A stretch of 64,000 bases of DNA from Limimaricola soesokkakensis (GTDB taxonomy: Bacteria; Pseudomonadota; Alphaproteobacteria; Rhodobacterales; Rhodobacteraceae). Of this stretch, positions 33,701 to 41,434 are shown piece after piece. Location of the stretch: positions 1 through 64,000 of the forward strand of contig NZ_FWFY01000008.1 in the NCBI RefSeq assembly GCF_900172345.1, read 5' to 3'. Position numbers and translations under genes: made by a program. Every line of letters starts with the position of its first letter. Position 1 is the stretch's first letter. The notes beneath the pieces were generated by a model. The model made no database searches and was not told the DNA's origin. It saw only the letters and a list, made by a program, of their open reading frames with translations.

Positions 33701-34809
33701 TCGACGGTTCCGATGCGGTTGTTGCTTATCGTGGAGTCCGTGACGGTCAGGTCGCCGCGGTTGAAGACCCCTGCCCCGTAAGCGTAACTGCCGGAATTCT
33801 CCCGGATCTCGCTCGCTGCGAGCGTCATCGTGCCCGTATTGAACAGACCTCCGCCAGTGCCGTAGCGGCCGTCGATCCGGTTGCCGGACACCATGATCCC
33901 CTGTCCCAGGAACGTCCCGGCGTTCGAAATTCCGCCCCCACGATAGGCACTGCTGCCGGTGACGGCGCTGTTCAGGAGGGACAGATCCTCCAGATTCTCC
34001 ACGCCACCGCCCGCCTCGTCATCCGGCGCCGCCCCGTTCGTGAGGATCAACCCGTCCAGAACGACGGGCAGCCTCGTGGCGGCGTTTCCATCATCCACAC
34101 GGAAGACCCGCGATCCCCGCTGCGCATCGATCGTGACGTCCGGCATGCCGTCGTCGTCCAGATCACCATCGATGATCATCGATTGGGTGAGCGTCAGCGG
34201 CCCCGACCCTTGAGCGTAGGTGATCGTGCCCCCCGCCTCGAAGGCCTCCCCCGGGCCGTCGGCGAACCGGATCGTCGAGCCAGGCGCAAAGATGCCGTCG
34301 TTGATATAGCCGATCGCTTCGCGCAGCGAGGTCTGTCCGTCGCTGCCGTCGACGACGTCTTCCAGGGTGGTCACCGTCAGGCTCGGCACATCCTGCGCGG
34401 GCCGGACAGGGCTGAAATCGACATAATCGAGGCGTACGGGTTCGCCCCCATCGCGCGCACCCCGCAACTCGATCACGTCTCCGGGCTGCAGCGCGACATC
34501 TCCGATCCGACGCACAAGGTGAGTTTCTTCGGAGGCGAGGTGGTTGCCCAGATCCTGGTCCAGCGTGAAACCACCGGCTTCGACACCGTTCACGAACAGC
34601 GTCAACCCGGCCGCACCGTCATTCTCGTCGTAATGGCCGATATCGAGATCGTAGACTCCCGCTGCCCCGGAAAAAACGATCTCGGCCCGGGATTCGGCAG
34701 CCTTGTTCATGGCCTTGAGATTCTGGCCGCCGGAAGACGTGCTCAAGGATTCGATCTTGAAGCCACTAATAATGTTGAAACTTTCCGCCTCGATCCGAAA
34801 CGCAACCAT
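30703..34809 (-). CDS. Large surface or secreted protein: three CBM-like modules and two CSLREA/beta-helix halves
   Basis: The 1368-residue protein has no signal peptide. Module order is: a carbohydrate-binding-like domain (FRIEAESF ... DYVDFSP, residues 4-150); a first CSLREA-type region (TTLEDVVDGSDGQTSLREAI) with a right-handed beta-helix and a choice-of-anchor end (TDQRGKPRDTDLPG, near 600); a second such region (TLDVVDPGDGLTSLREAIEA to TDQRGEARDTDLPG, about 625-990); a second CBM-like domain (FRVEAEDF); an Ig-like domain; and a third CBM-like domain ending DAFTLDLL at the very C-terminus. Lack of a signal peptide and the short hydrophobic end suggest type I secretion. I chose ATG 34807-34809, with GGAG at good distance. 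Polysaccharide binding or lyase-like action is inferred. Confidence 0.8.
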   Translation of the reverse strand: MVAFRIEAESFNIISGFKIESLSTSSGGQNLKAMNKAAESRAEIVFSGAAGVYDLDIGHYDENDGAAGLTLFVNGVEAGGFTLDQDLGNHLASEETHLVRRIGDVALQPGDVIELRGARDGGEPVRLDYVDFSPVRPAQDVPSLTVTTLEDVVDGSDGQTSLREAIGYINDGIFAPGSTIRFADGPGEAFEAGGTITYAQGSGPLTLTQSMIIDGDLDDDGMPDVTIDAQRGSRVFRVDDGNAATRLPVVLDGLILTNGAAPDDEAGGGVENLEDLSLLNSAVTGSSAYRGGGISNAGTFLGQGIMVSGNRIDGRYGTGGGLFNTGTMTLAASEIRENSGSYAYGAGVFNRGDLTVTDSTISNNRIGTVDFGAGGGLYHAAGHLLISRSTISGNEVTYGGDGQDLFLGGYYGSNPTARIENSTISGPGTRPLVSAYRASLDLVNSTLAGSIESHEAVVRIGSTIVENASGDGFLSLGNNLIANGDGAGGAFQDGVLGDIVGTSTTPVDPKLLPLRMNGGPTATHEPLADSPVLDAGANPDGLRTDQRGKPRDTDLPGIGGTTDIGAVELDAAEYGAPPPASTLTVDTTLDVVDPGDGLTSLREAIEAVNRGAFAPGSTIGFADGPGEAFAGGGTIVLGGTALDIAQSMVIDGDLDDDGTADVVIDADGLSRVATIVRGSGEEVREVVLDGLVLTNGGADSAIYNQEKLTMRHSEVRDSVDSGVWNRGDLSLLGTTVDGHQVAGIFNDEGSLDVRDSTISNNLLWGLFNSTGGALRDVTVVNSTFSGNGYGGHIFQDPGGIYNRSGEIGISNSTVTENVVGIFLGRSFEETPLSDGVTRIASSIIAGNGAADVTESGGAAISLGNNLIGDGSIFSDGINGDIVGTIALPVAPFLGPLADNGGPTLTHLPRSLSPALDAGANPLGLATDQRGEARDTDLPGVSGTPDIGAVELRIDEFASMPPPEPFRVEAEDFTRDVALKVKALAVASAGKVLQADGPGEQRASYLFDRPGGVYDLTLGYFDETDGVSNLAILVDGIAIDSWLWDQDLGSPLANAATATSRHISGVTIDDGSRIELVGRQDGSEPLRVDYIDFRPARPDTVPPKIDAVLAPDIGAAQAGAPDAILRVTYSDNVAIDVSSIDVGDIQISGPGSRLVVSGFNVDQDSDGTPRSVDYIVNAPGGSWDAADNGFYSVTLNALEVRDTSGNPVPVQHALAIFVVNVSAPPPAAFRIEAEDLARDVAFKVKPLGAASAGAVLQADGSGEQRASYMFDRPEGFYDLTIGYFDETDGVSNLSVLVNGREVENWFWDQDLGDPLANRSTATSRLISNVAIGTGEKVELVGQMNGSEPLRIDYIDFSATAPDAFTLDLL

Positions 34810-34968
34810 GACCATGACTCCCGGCTTCTGCAGTGGAATCTTGCGACAATAAAAAAGATTGGCGCTGAAAAGCGCGGCATGCATTTCAGCGTCTTGATGG
34901 CGAACTCTACCACTTTACACCGCGCAAGACGAGCGCCGATCTCGATATGGTTGCAGAAGGGGGCCATA

Positions 34969-35898
34969 ATGCGCAGGCCTCTCACGGAGGTTCATAAGGC
35001 CGCGAAATCTGCCTATGGTTTTCATCGAGAGATACTGGAGGTTGCGCCTGTGGATGCAATTCATTTCATTTCCGGCCTGCCGCGATCGGGATCGACGCTG
35101 CTGGCGGGAATTCTTCGGCAGAATCCAAGATTTACGGCGGCGATGACCGGACCGGTCGGAGGGCTGGTGACAACCCTCCTGAACGCCATGGGGCCGCAAA
35201 ACGAAACATCGGTGTTTCTCGACGATGCGAAACGGAGTCGTATCTTGCGCGCGGTGGTACAGGCCCACTACGACGAGCCAAGCACGCAGGGCGTGATCTT
35301 CGATACCAACCGGATATGGTGCGCACAGCTTCCGCTTGTCCATGCACTTTTCCCGCAGGCGAAGATCCTATGTTGCGTGAGAAACGTCGCATGGATTATG
35401 GACAGCTTCGAACGCCTTGTCAGACGAAATGCCTTCGAGCCTTCGAAGTTGTTCTTTACCGCAGAGGAACGAGCCACCGTTTACAGCCGAGTGGAAGCCT
35501 TGGCAAACCGTGACCGCGTGGTGGGATTTTCCTATTCAGCGATGAAAGAGGCCTATTATGGCGAACATTCCTCACAGATCCTCTTGATCGATTACACCAT
35601 TCTGGCCAGCAGGCCGGAGGCTTGCCTGCGTCTCATCTATGATTTCCTCGATGAGGCATGGTTCGAGCATGACTTCGAACGGGTTGAATATGATGAGCCC
35701 GAATTCGACCGCCATCTCGGCGCCCGGGGTTTGCACAAGATAAGCGGGCCGGTTCGCCTCAATCCTCGGCAAACGATATTGCCCCCCGATCTGTTCGAGC
35801 GTTTCGACAAGCTCGCATTCTGGACCAATCCCCAGAAATCGGCGTCCTGGCGCATCGTCGAGGATCAGCAGAACCATTCGACCACGGAGACGCGCTGA
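34969..35898 (+). CDS. Sulfotransferase family protein
   Basis: The 309-residue protein contains the PAPS 5'-phosphosulfate loop HFISGLPRSGSTLLAGILRQ (residues 32-51) and the downstream 3'-phosphate region CVRNVAWIMDSFERLVRR, the two hallmarks of sulfotransferases of the Sulfotransfer_3 type. These transfer sulfate from PAPS to sugars, lipids or tyrosines. I chose ATG 34969 with AAGGGGG six bases upstream. The frame is open far upstream, but that part is antisense to the neighbouring large gene. It is divergent from the CBM/beta-helix protein gene and close to a glycosyltransferase/exporter operon, so a surface glycan or protein is the likely acceptor (inference). Confidence 0.85.
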   Translation: MRRPLTEVHKAAKSAYGFHREILEVAPVDAIHFISGLPRSGSTLLAGILRQNPRFTAAMTGPVGGLVTTLLNAMGPQNETSVFLDDAKRSRILRAVVQAHYDEPSTQGVIFDTNRIWCAQLPLVHALFPQAKILCCVRNVAWIMDSFERLVRRNAFEPSKLFFTAEERATVYSRVEALANRDRVVGFSYSAMKEAYYGEHSSQILLIDYTILASRPEACLRLIYDFLDEAWFEHDFERVEYDEPEFDRHLGARGLHKISGPVRLNPRQTILPPDLFERFDKLAFWTNPQKSASWRIVEDQQNHSTTETR

Positions 35899-35931
35899 TC
35901 AGGGTAAAGCCGATTTATCAAGAACGCCGAT

Positions 35932-35962
35932 GCCGTCGGGGGGCGGTCACATCATCAACGCC
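35932..35962. repeat. Degenerate direct repeat, copy 1 (copy 2 at 37134-37164)
   Basis: GATGCCGTCGG...GCGGTCACATCA is followed by TCAACGCC; the second copy differs at only a few positions. The copies flank the PepSY-like gene. The second copy reads DAVGSGHITNA in one frame, suggesting remnants of a duplicated coding segment. Confidence 0.4.
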
Positions 35963-36093
35963 CACATGATGCCCCGGCAGATCTCTTCGACGCGGGCCAG
36001 CTGACAGAGGACACAGTCCAATCTCACTGATTTGCGCTCGTTCGACCGGGCGTCGAGCCGCGCAATCGCCACCCGGCCATGACTTGTACGGCG

Positions 36094-36735
36094 TCAGTCG
36101 GACGACCGCTTGCCTTTCCTACTTTTGCCCTTGTCGCCATGCTTGTAGTAGGATTCATCGCCGTCCCGGCCGCGGACCCGGCCTTTCTTGTCGTCATCAT
36201 CATCGTCGTCTTCATAGTCGGTTTCGTGACCACCCCGACCTCGGCCCCGGCCACGACCTTTCTTGTCATCGTCGCTATCATAGTCGGCTTTGTCGCGACC
36301 CTTGCCGCGACCCCTGCCACGGCTCTTCTTGTCGTCGTCATCGTCATCATCGGCTTTGTCGCCGCCGTTACCGTGACCTTTGCCGGACCACTTCCCGTCG
36401 CCCTTGTGATCATCATCATGCTTCTCGGCATGATCGCGAATCCGAACGAAATCCTTGGGCCTGCTGCGAATTCGATAGCGGGGCCGGTCGTCGTCCGCGT
36501 CCGCCTTTTCATACTCCTTTTTTATGATCCTGAGCTTCCTATCGTAGACGACCTCAACCTTTCTGCCGTTTTTGACTGCCTCCACCTTGTATTGGGTGGG
36601 ACCCTCCTTGATCTGGACTCGGGTATACTCAGCGGCTCGATACTTCTGCATGAGTATCTCCCCCTTCGGCGAAGCGAGGGCGGGCGTCGCTCCAAGAGCG
36701 ACGAAAGCTGTCGCAGCCATGAATACCTTGCGCAT
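36094..36735 (-). CDS. Secreted PepSY-like protein with long Asp/Lys/Arg/Gly repeat tail
   Basis: The 213-residue protein has a signal peptide (MRKVFMAATAFVALGATPAL-AS), a PepSY-like region (QYKVEAVKNGRKVEVVYDRK), and a tail of about 110 residues made of alternating acidic runs (DDDDDDD) and KKGRGRGRG blocks repeated three times. The tail is of low complexity, strongly charged and surely disordered; it may bind divalent cations or acidic polysaccharide. It lies next to the glycan-type operon. The function is unknown. Confidence 0.7.
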   Translation of the reverse strand: MRKVFMAATAFVALGATPALASPKGEILMQKYRAAEYTRVQIKEGPTQYKVEAVKNGRKVEVVYDRKLRIIKKEYEKADADDDRPRYRIRSRPKDFVRIRDHAEKHDDDHKGDGKWSGKGHGNGGDKADDDDDDDKKSRGRGRGKGRDKADYDSDDDKKGRGRGRGRGGHETDYEDDDDDDDKKGRVRGRDGDESYYKHGDKGKSRKGKRSSD

Positions 36736-37217
36736 GTTACCAACCCTTCATGAAAGTCACCCGCCCATGATAGCAGCCCGTGGCAACCCGCAGAGACCCC
36801 CGACACCTCCTTCCTGGGGCAAATGACGCAATAAGCTTGGATCAGATAGGGCACCTGCCAGAGCGGCATAAGAATGCGAATTGCATGTCCCTCGTCAGCG
36901 CCTCTGGGACATCTGAGTTGATTTTTTAACGGAGGGTTTCCGGCTCATCGTAACCACCGAGGAGTGGATGCATGATCATCGGTCCACGAGTCGATACCGA
37001 GGCGATGCAGGCGGAGTTCAGGGAACGGACCGCCCCGGCCCTGCTCGACGAAGCAATTTGAGACGATCCCTTGCCGGGCTCCGACCGGTCCTGCCCAATG
37101 GCGCGACAACGCTCTTCCAGCTTGACACAACGATGCCGTTGGCAGCGGTCACATCACCAACGCCTCTCTAAAGTCAGAACTCATAATCGACAGCGCGGCG
37201 CCAGGTGGTTTTGCGGG
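36736..37217. other. 482-bp gap; repeat copy 2 and a 29-codon frame
   Basis: The plus strand has a 29-codon frame from 36973 (MIIGPRVDTEAMQAEFRERT, ending LLDEAI) that looks like a truncated gene start. Copy 2 of the degenerate repeat lies at 37134-37164. Nothing else is recognisable. Confidence 0.35.
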
Positions 37218-38351
37218 TCAGCCGTTCATCCCAGTCGCGTAGGCAGTACGCGATGGACGGTGTAAGTTCACCCGCTTGTCATAGCCGCAATTGCAGTTCG
37301 GGCATTTCAAGTTAAAGGCATGCCGCGCAAAGCTCCGGTGACGTTCGTTGAACAGCAGCTCCGATAGCCTGTGCTCGTGTAGAGAGCCGAGCTTGAAAGT
37401 GACGAAACACATCTGAACCGTCCCGTCTGGTCCGATCCAGAGCATATCATGGCTGGTGCATGGCAGCCGCATTGCGGATTTGCGGATTAACCAATCGGGA
37501 ATCGATCGGATACCGCGTTCCGTATTTCGGATGAGCCCGGGGTCGCGCTGTTTTTCCTCGAGCAGGATCGAAGCGACCTCCTCCAGGATCGGGCGGTCCT
37601 CCTCTTCAAACCAGAAGCGCTGTTCGCTTTCGTGCTCGGGTCTCACGAAATAGGGGAGGGAGTAATGGATAAGGTTTATGTAGACCTGCATCTCGTGGTC
37701 ACGCGCGAACTGCAATGTCCGCCTGACGCTGTCGGGTCGTCCAGTGCTGCGCATTAGCAGCCAATCCAGTCCCATCGGTAATGTGTCGGCCCCATGCCTC
37801 GACCGTGTCGCGGCCAGCGATCTGCTCAGGGCCTCGAAGGCCCCGGGCCTCTGGACATAGGCGTCGTAATCCTCCTCCAGCCCGTAAAAGCCAATCGAGA
37901 CCCGCTTGAGACCAGCCTCGACGAGCCGATCGATCTTCTTGTCGAGCAGTAGGCCATTTGTCGTGACATACATGTTCAGCCCGTGATGTGCGATCCGCTC
38001 GACATATTTGTCGAGGTCGCGGTGCAGGAGCGGCTCGCCACCATAGAGCCGGATAGTCCCGATGCCGAGTTCCTTGCAGTCGTCGATAAGCTTGGCGCCA
38101 ACCTCCCAAGGGAGCTGATGGCTTGGCATGAAATCCCGGCCGTAGCTGCAGGCTCCGCAGCGCAAGTTGCAGTTCGCAGTCAGGCTGAGGAAGACCTCGT
38201 GCGGGGCCGGTCGCACCACCTTATCCGTCACCTGCGCCAGCGAGAAATGTGCGATGCGCATCTGCTCCTTTAGCAGTTTGACCGGGGCGTAAAGTGGTGA
38301 TCCGCGCAGGGCCTTCTTTACCTGCCTCTCGATCCTGTTGCTGTTGACCAT
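37218..38351 (-). CDS. Radical SAM enzyme with SPASM-like C-terminal cluster
   Basis: The 377-residue protein binds the radical SAM [4Fe-4S] cluster with CNLRCGAC (Cys61, Cys65, Cys68) and has the GGEPLLH motif near 110 and a C-terminal Cys set (CTSHDM, MCFVTF, CPNCNCGYD) typical of SPASM/Twitch auxiliary clusters. Such enzymes modify peptides or carry out sugar and alcohol dehydrogenations or epimerisations. I chose ATG 38349-38351; a GTG nine codons earlier is possible. It is the last of four minus-strand genes with gaps of 30-61 bp. No precursor peptide gene is visible nearby, so a sugar substrate is more likely than a peptide (inference). Confidence 0.85.
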   Translation of the reverse strand: MVNSNRIERQVKKALRGSPLYAPVKLLKEQMRIAHFSLAQVTDKVVRPAPHEVFLSLTANCNLRCGACSYGRDFMPSHQLPWEVGAKLIDDCKELGIGTIRLYGGEPLLHRDLDKYVERIAHHGLNMYVTTNGLLLDKKIDRLVEAGLKRVSIGFYGLEEDYDAYVQRPGAFEALSRSLAATRSRHGADTLPMGLDWLLMRSTGRPDSVRRTLQFARDHEMQVYINLIHYSLPYFVRPEHESEQRFWFEEEDRPILEEVASILLEEKQRDPGLIRNTERGIRSIPDWLIRKSAMRLPCTSHDMLWIGPDGTVQMCFVTFKLGSLHEHRLSELLFNERHRSFARHAFNLKCPNCNCGYDKRVNLHRPSRTAYATGMNG

Positions 38352-38381
38352 CAAACCGTCCCCCACAAAAAAACACACCTG

Positions 38382-39545
38382 TCAAAAAATCGCTCTGTCT
38401 GGGCGCAGGCCCCCCGGTATGGACGAGGGCAAGCGACCGGCCAGCGCCCGTTCGTAAAGCCTGACAAGATCTCGGCTCCAATCGTCGAGACGGTGATGCT
38501 GCTCCACCTTGAGGCGGGCGGCTCGTCCCAAATTGCAACGCTTGGCTGGATCCGTAGCCAGTTCATCCATGGCCGATGCCAAGGCCTCCGTGTCCTCCAT
38601 TCCGACGCAGTAACCGACATGCCGGTCGACCAGCGTTTCAGCGGAGCCTGCAGGGGTAACGATGACCGGCATCGCATGAGCCATCGCCTCTAGCAGAGCG
38701 ATGGACAGGCCTTCTTCGCGCGATGCACTCAGGTAGACGTCATGCGTGATCATAAGCCGGGAAATATCGGAGCGCGGGCCCAAAAAGCGAACCACGGAAT
38801 CCAGCCCTAGATCGCGGCTGAACGCCCGTAGGCGAGAGGCTTCGCTACCCTCGCCCGCGATCGAAAGACGAAACCTGATGCCGCGATCCAACAGGTGCCT
38901 AGCGGCGGACAACGCGATCTCAACACGTTTCTCCGGAGCCAGGCGGCCGACCACGAGGAAGGCCACCGGATCGGAGGCATCGCGACCGGCAGCGCGGCCC
39001 GTCTCGATCATGGCGAGAGGAGGGGCAGGTGGGGCCGGATTGGCAAGCGTCGCGATCGGCAGTGATCCCAGCCGAACACGATTGTCGCGGGCAACGCTGT
39101 CGGAGCAAGCCGTCGCGCCCCGGCTACCGGCCCGGAGCGCTATGCTCTCGGTCAAGTCGCGCAGACCATCGACGCCGCGGCGGCTGGGGCTTGGCAAATG
39201 CAGCCCGCCTATCACCGGAACGCCGGCGATGGCGCCCGCGATCGGGGCAAGCGTGTTCGCGCGTCTCAAATGGGTGTGAACGAGGTCGACCTTGGAGGCC
39301 CGCAGCTCGCGAGCCAGCCGCCAGATCTGCATCCCTACGCCGCCCCGCCCAGGAGACAGATGAGCGACACATACGCCTGCCGCGCGCAAGCGATCGCAAT
39401 ACCCGGTGCCAGCTGGGGAAGAGAGAACAACTACTCGCAGCCGCAACCCGGCTTGGCGCTGCTGACCGGCGAGCTGGACCAAAAGCTCCTGCGTGCCACC
39501 GCATTTCAGATTCCCAATCACCTGCGCCACATGCAAAGACGTCAT
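38382..39545 (-). CDS. Family 4 glycosyltransferase
   Basis: The 387-residue protein has the GT-B layout of GT4 enzymes: an N-terminal GGTQELLVQLAGQQRQ acceptor side, the donor-side start VGRLAPEKRVEIALSAARHL, SIAGEGSEASRL, FLGPRSDISRLM and the E-x7-E motif SREEGLSIALLEAMAHAMPV. It transfers a sugar from a nucleotide donor, probably to a lipid-linked intermediate at the inner face of the membrane. The start ATG 39543-39545 matches family members (MTSLHVAQVIGNLKCGGTQE). It lies 34 bp after the ABC exporter gene and 30 bp before the radical SAM gene. Confidence 0.9.
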   Translation of the reverse strand: MTSLHVAQVIGNLKCGGTQELLVQLAGQQRQAGLRLRVVVLSSPAGTGYCDRLRAAGVCVAHLSPGRGGVGMQIWRLARELRASKVDLVHTHLRRANTLAPIAGAIAGVPVIGGLHLPSPSRRGVDGLRDLTESIALRAGSRGATACSDSVARDNRVRLGSLPIATLANPAPPAPPLAMIETGRAAGRDASDPVAFLVVGRLAPEKRVEIALSAARHLLDRGIRFRLSIAGEGSEASRLRAFSRDLGLDSVVRFLGPRSDISRLMITHDVYLSASREEGLSIALLEAMAHAMPVIVTPAGSAETLVDRHVGYCVGMEDTEALASAMDELATDPAKRCNLGRAARLKVEQHHRLDDWSRDLVRLYERALAGRLPSSIPGGLRPDRAIF

Positions 39546-39579
39546 GGTCCAAAACACTTTCCCTGCAATCGCAACAAGA

Positions 39580-41373
39580 TCACATATCGGCATTAACGAG
39601 AGATCGGAAATGCGAACCACCTGCTATCAGCTCGCTATAACTACCAGCTTCAATTTCATGACCGTCGGCAATTACGAAGATCATGTCACATTTTCTAACG
39701 GAACTCAACCTATGGGCGGCAATTACGACCGTCGTTTTTCCGCGTAGAGACGCAACCGCCGCATTCAGCTCGGCTTCGCTCAGCGCATCGAGCGCGCTTG
39801 TGGATTCGTCCATAACCAATAGATCCGGTTCACGATACACGGCGCGAGCAATGCCGATGCGCTGGCGCTGGCCAACGGAAAGATTGATCCCCCGCTCATG
39901 CAACTTTGTGTCGTATCCGTCTTGCAGATCCGCGATGAGTGGATCAAGTCCCGCAAATGCCCCCGCCCGCCAAATGCAATATTTCGCATGGTGAGCATCA
40001 TGAAATCCGAACTCAATATTCTCCCTGATCGACCCTTGGATCAGTGAGATTTCCTGCGGGACGTAAGCTACGCGTTTTCGCCACTGGCTCCTGTTTCGGT
40101 CGTCGATTGATGTGCCATCCACCGAAATGCTCCCCGATTCCGGAGTCAGCAGGCCAGCCATCAGGTCAAGAATGGTGCTCTTGCCCGCGCCCGTCGCACC
40201 CACGATTCCCACGAGGGACCCTGCTGGGACGGTCAGGCTCAGGTCTCGAATTGCGAACTGCCTCGAGCCAGGGTACCGGTAAGAGATCCCTTTCAACTCG
40301 AGTGTTCTCTCCAGCCGTGGCGCGGTACCCGCATCGGCTGCCAGCGATCCCTCGAGCTCTGCTTTAGTAAGATCAGCCCATAGGGCATCGAGGGATGGCA
40401 GATCCGTGCGCAAGGCCGTGGCGGCGGCGTAAACGCGCTGCAACGCCGGTATAAGCCGGGCCGCCGCGAAGGCATAAAGGACCACTAGCGGGAGAGCGCC
40501 GCTCGACTGTGCTCCTTCGCTCAGAGACCAGATCACCAACAGGATCATCGTGCCAAATGTCAATAATTCGAGGACAGACTTGGGAACATCCCGCAATAGC
40601 TCCGCCATCGTCTGCGCCTCGTTCTTGCGCCGATAGGCCTCCTCAAATCTCGATCGATAAAAGCCCTGCATGCCGTACAGCCAGATTTCACGAGAACCTG
40701 CCAGGGCTTCGCCAAGGGTCTTCGCCGCCTGGGCGTTAGCATGAACCCGCTCGGCACCAAGGTGACGGATGCGGCCGCTCACTGCGGCAAATACCGTTCC
40801 ATATCCGCACCCCAGCAGTAGACCCATGGTGATTGCCGCCACCGGCTCGACCACGATCAGTAACAGGACGAGGAAGATCGCGGTGCTACCATTGGCAAAA
40901 AGGCGTACGGAGTTCATCATCACCCCGTTCACAACTCTCTCGACCTCTGACTGAATGTTGGAGATTAGACTGGCGGAATGCCGGGTATGAGTTCGGTCCA
41001 GGGACTTTTGCATATATTGCGCAAACAGTCGGGACGCGAAACTCACGCTTTGGCCTCTTGCAAACCTCCTCATGTAAAAGAGACCAAAAATTCTAAGAGA
41101 TGTAACCACAGAAATGGTTATCAAGGAGCATACTGCTAGTGCGATCAGAAATAGAGCATCGTCCGAGAACCCAAATATATCGTAAACCTTCGCGAAACTG
41201 GGCTTCTCTTCGATTGAACTCGGATCTGCAGCCACTATCAGGAAAGGGATCACAGACATGACCCCGATCATATCACCTACGCCAATTGCAAGGCCAATCG
41301 CGAGAGCCATCCACAATCGGCGTCGTTCATGCTGGTCGAGCAGCTCTGGTATCTTGCCTAACAATTTGAACAA
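39580..41373 (-). CDS. ABC exporter, fused membrane and ATPase domains (MsbA/PglK type)
   Basis: The protein (597 residues from TTG 41371-41373) has six membrane helices followed by an ATPase domain with Walker A GATGAGKST, signature LSVGQRQRIGIARA (Val replacing the usual first Gly), Walker B LLVMDEST and the switch His in AAHRLS. I prefer the TTG preceded by AGGAG; the frame opens nine codons earlier with another TTG. Close relatives flip lipid-linked oligosaccharides or export lipids and peptides. Its position between a kinase-like gene and a glycosyltransferase favours a glycolipid or glycan substrate. Confidence 0.88.
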   Translation of the reverse strand: MFKLLGKIPELLDQHERRRLWMALAIGLAIGVGDMIGVMSVIPFLIVAADPSSIEEKPSFAKVYDIFGFSDDALFLIALAVCSLITISVVTSLRIFGLFYMRRFARGQSVSFASRLFAQYMQKSLDRTHTRHSASLISNIQSEVERVVNGVMMNSVRLFANGSTAIFLVLLLIVVEPVAAITMGLLLGCGYGTVFAAVSGRIRHLGAERVHANAQAAKTLGEALAGSREIWLYGMQGFYRSRFEEAYRRKNEAQTMAELLRDVPKSVLELLTFGTMILLVIWSLSEGAQSSGALPLVVLYAFAAARLIPALQRVYAAATALRTDLPSLDALWADLTKAELEGSLAADAGTAPRLERTLELKGISYRYPGSRQFAIRDLSLTVPAGSLVGIVGATGAGKSTILDLMAGLLTPESGSISVDGTSIDDRNRSQWRKRVAYVPQEISLIQGSIRENIEFGFHDAHHAKYCIWRAGAFAGLDPLIADLQDGYDTKLHERGINLSVGQRQRIGIARAVYREPDLLVMDESTSALDALSEAELNAAVASLRGKTTVVIAAHRLSSVRKCDMIFVIADGHEIEAGSYSELIAGGSHFRSLVNADM

Positions 41374-41434
41374 ACTCGCTCCTATCCGAGGATTAGGCAA
41401 CTCCCCCCGCGTCCAAAATTTGTGGTCCGCCTAA

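Noticed and set aside
36079-36753. 224-codon plus-strand frame rich in Val/Ile that looks like a membrane protein
   Set aside because: It is the complement of the GAC/GAT-rich acidic repeats of the PepSY-like protein, which has a signal peptide on the minus strand.
36973-37062. 29-codon frame considered as a RiPP precursor for the radical SAM enzyme
   Set aside because: It is on the opposite strand at the downstream end, lacks a ribosome site and a core-peptide pattern, and looks like a truncated gene start.
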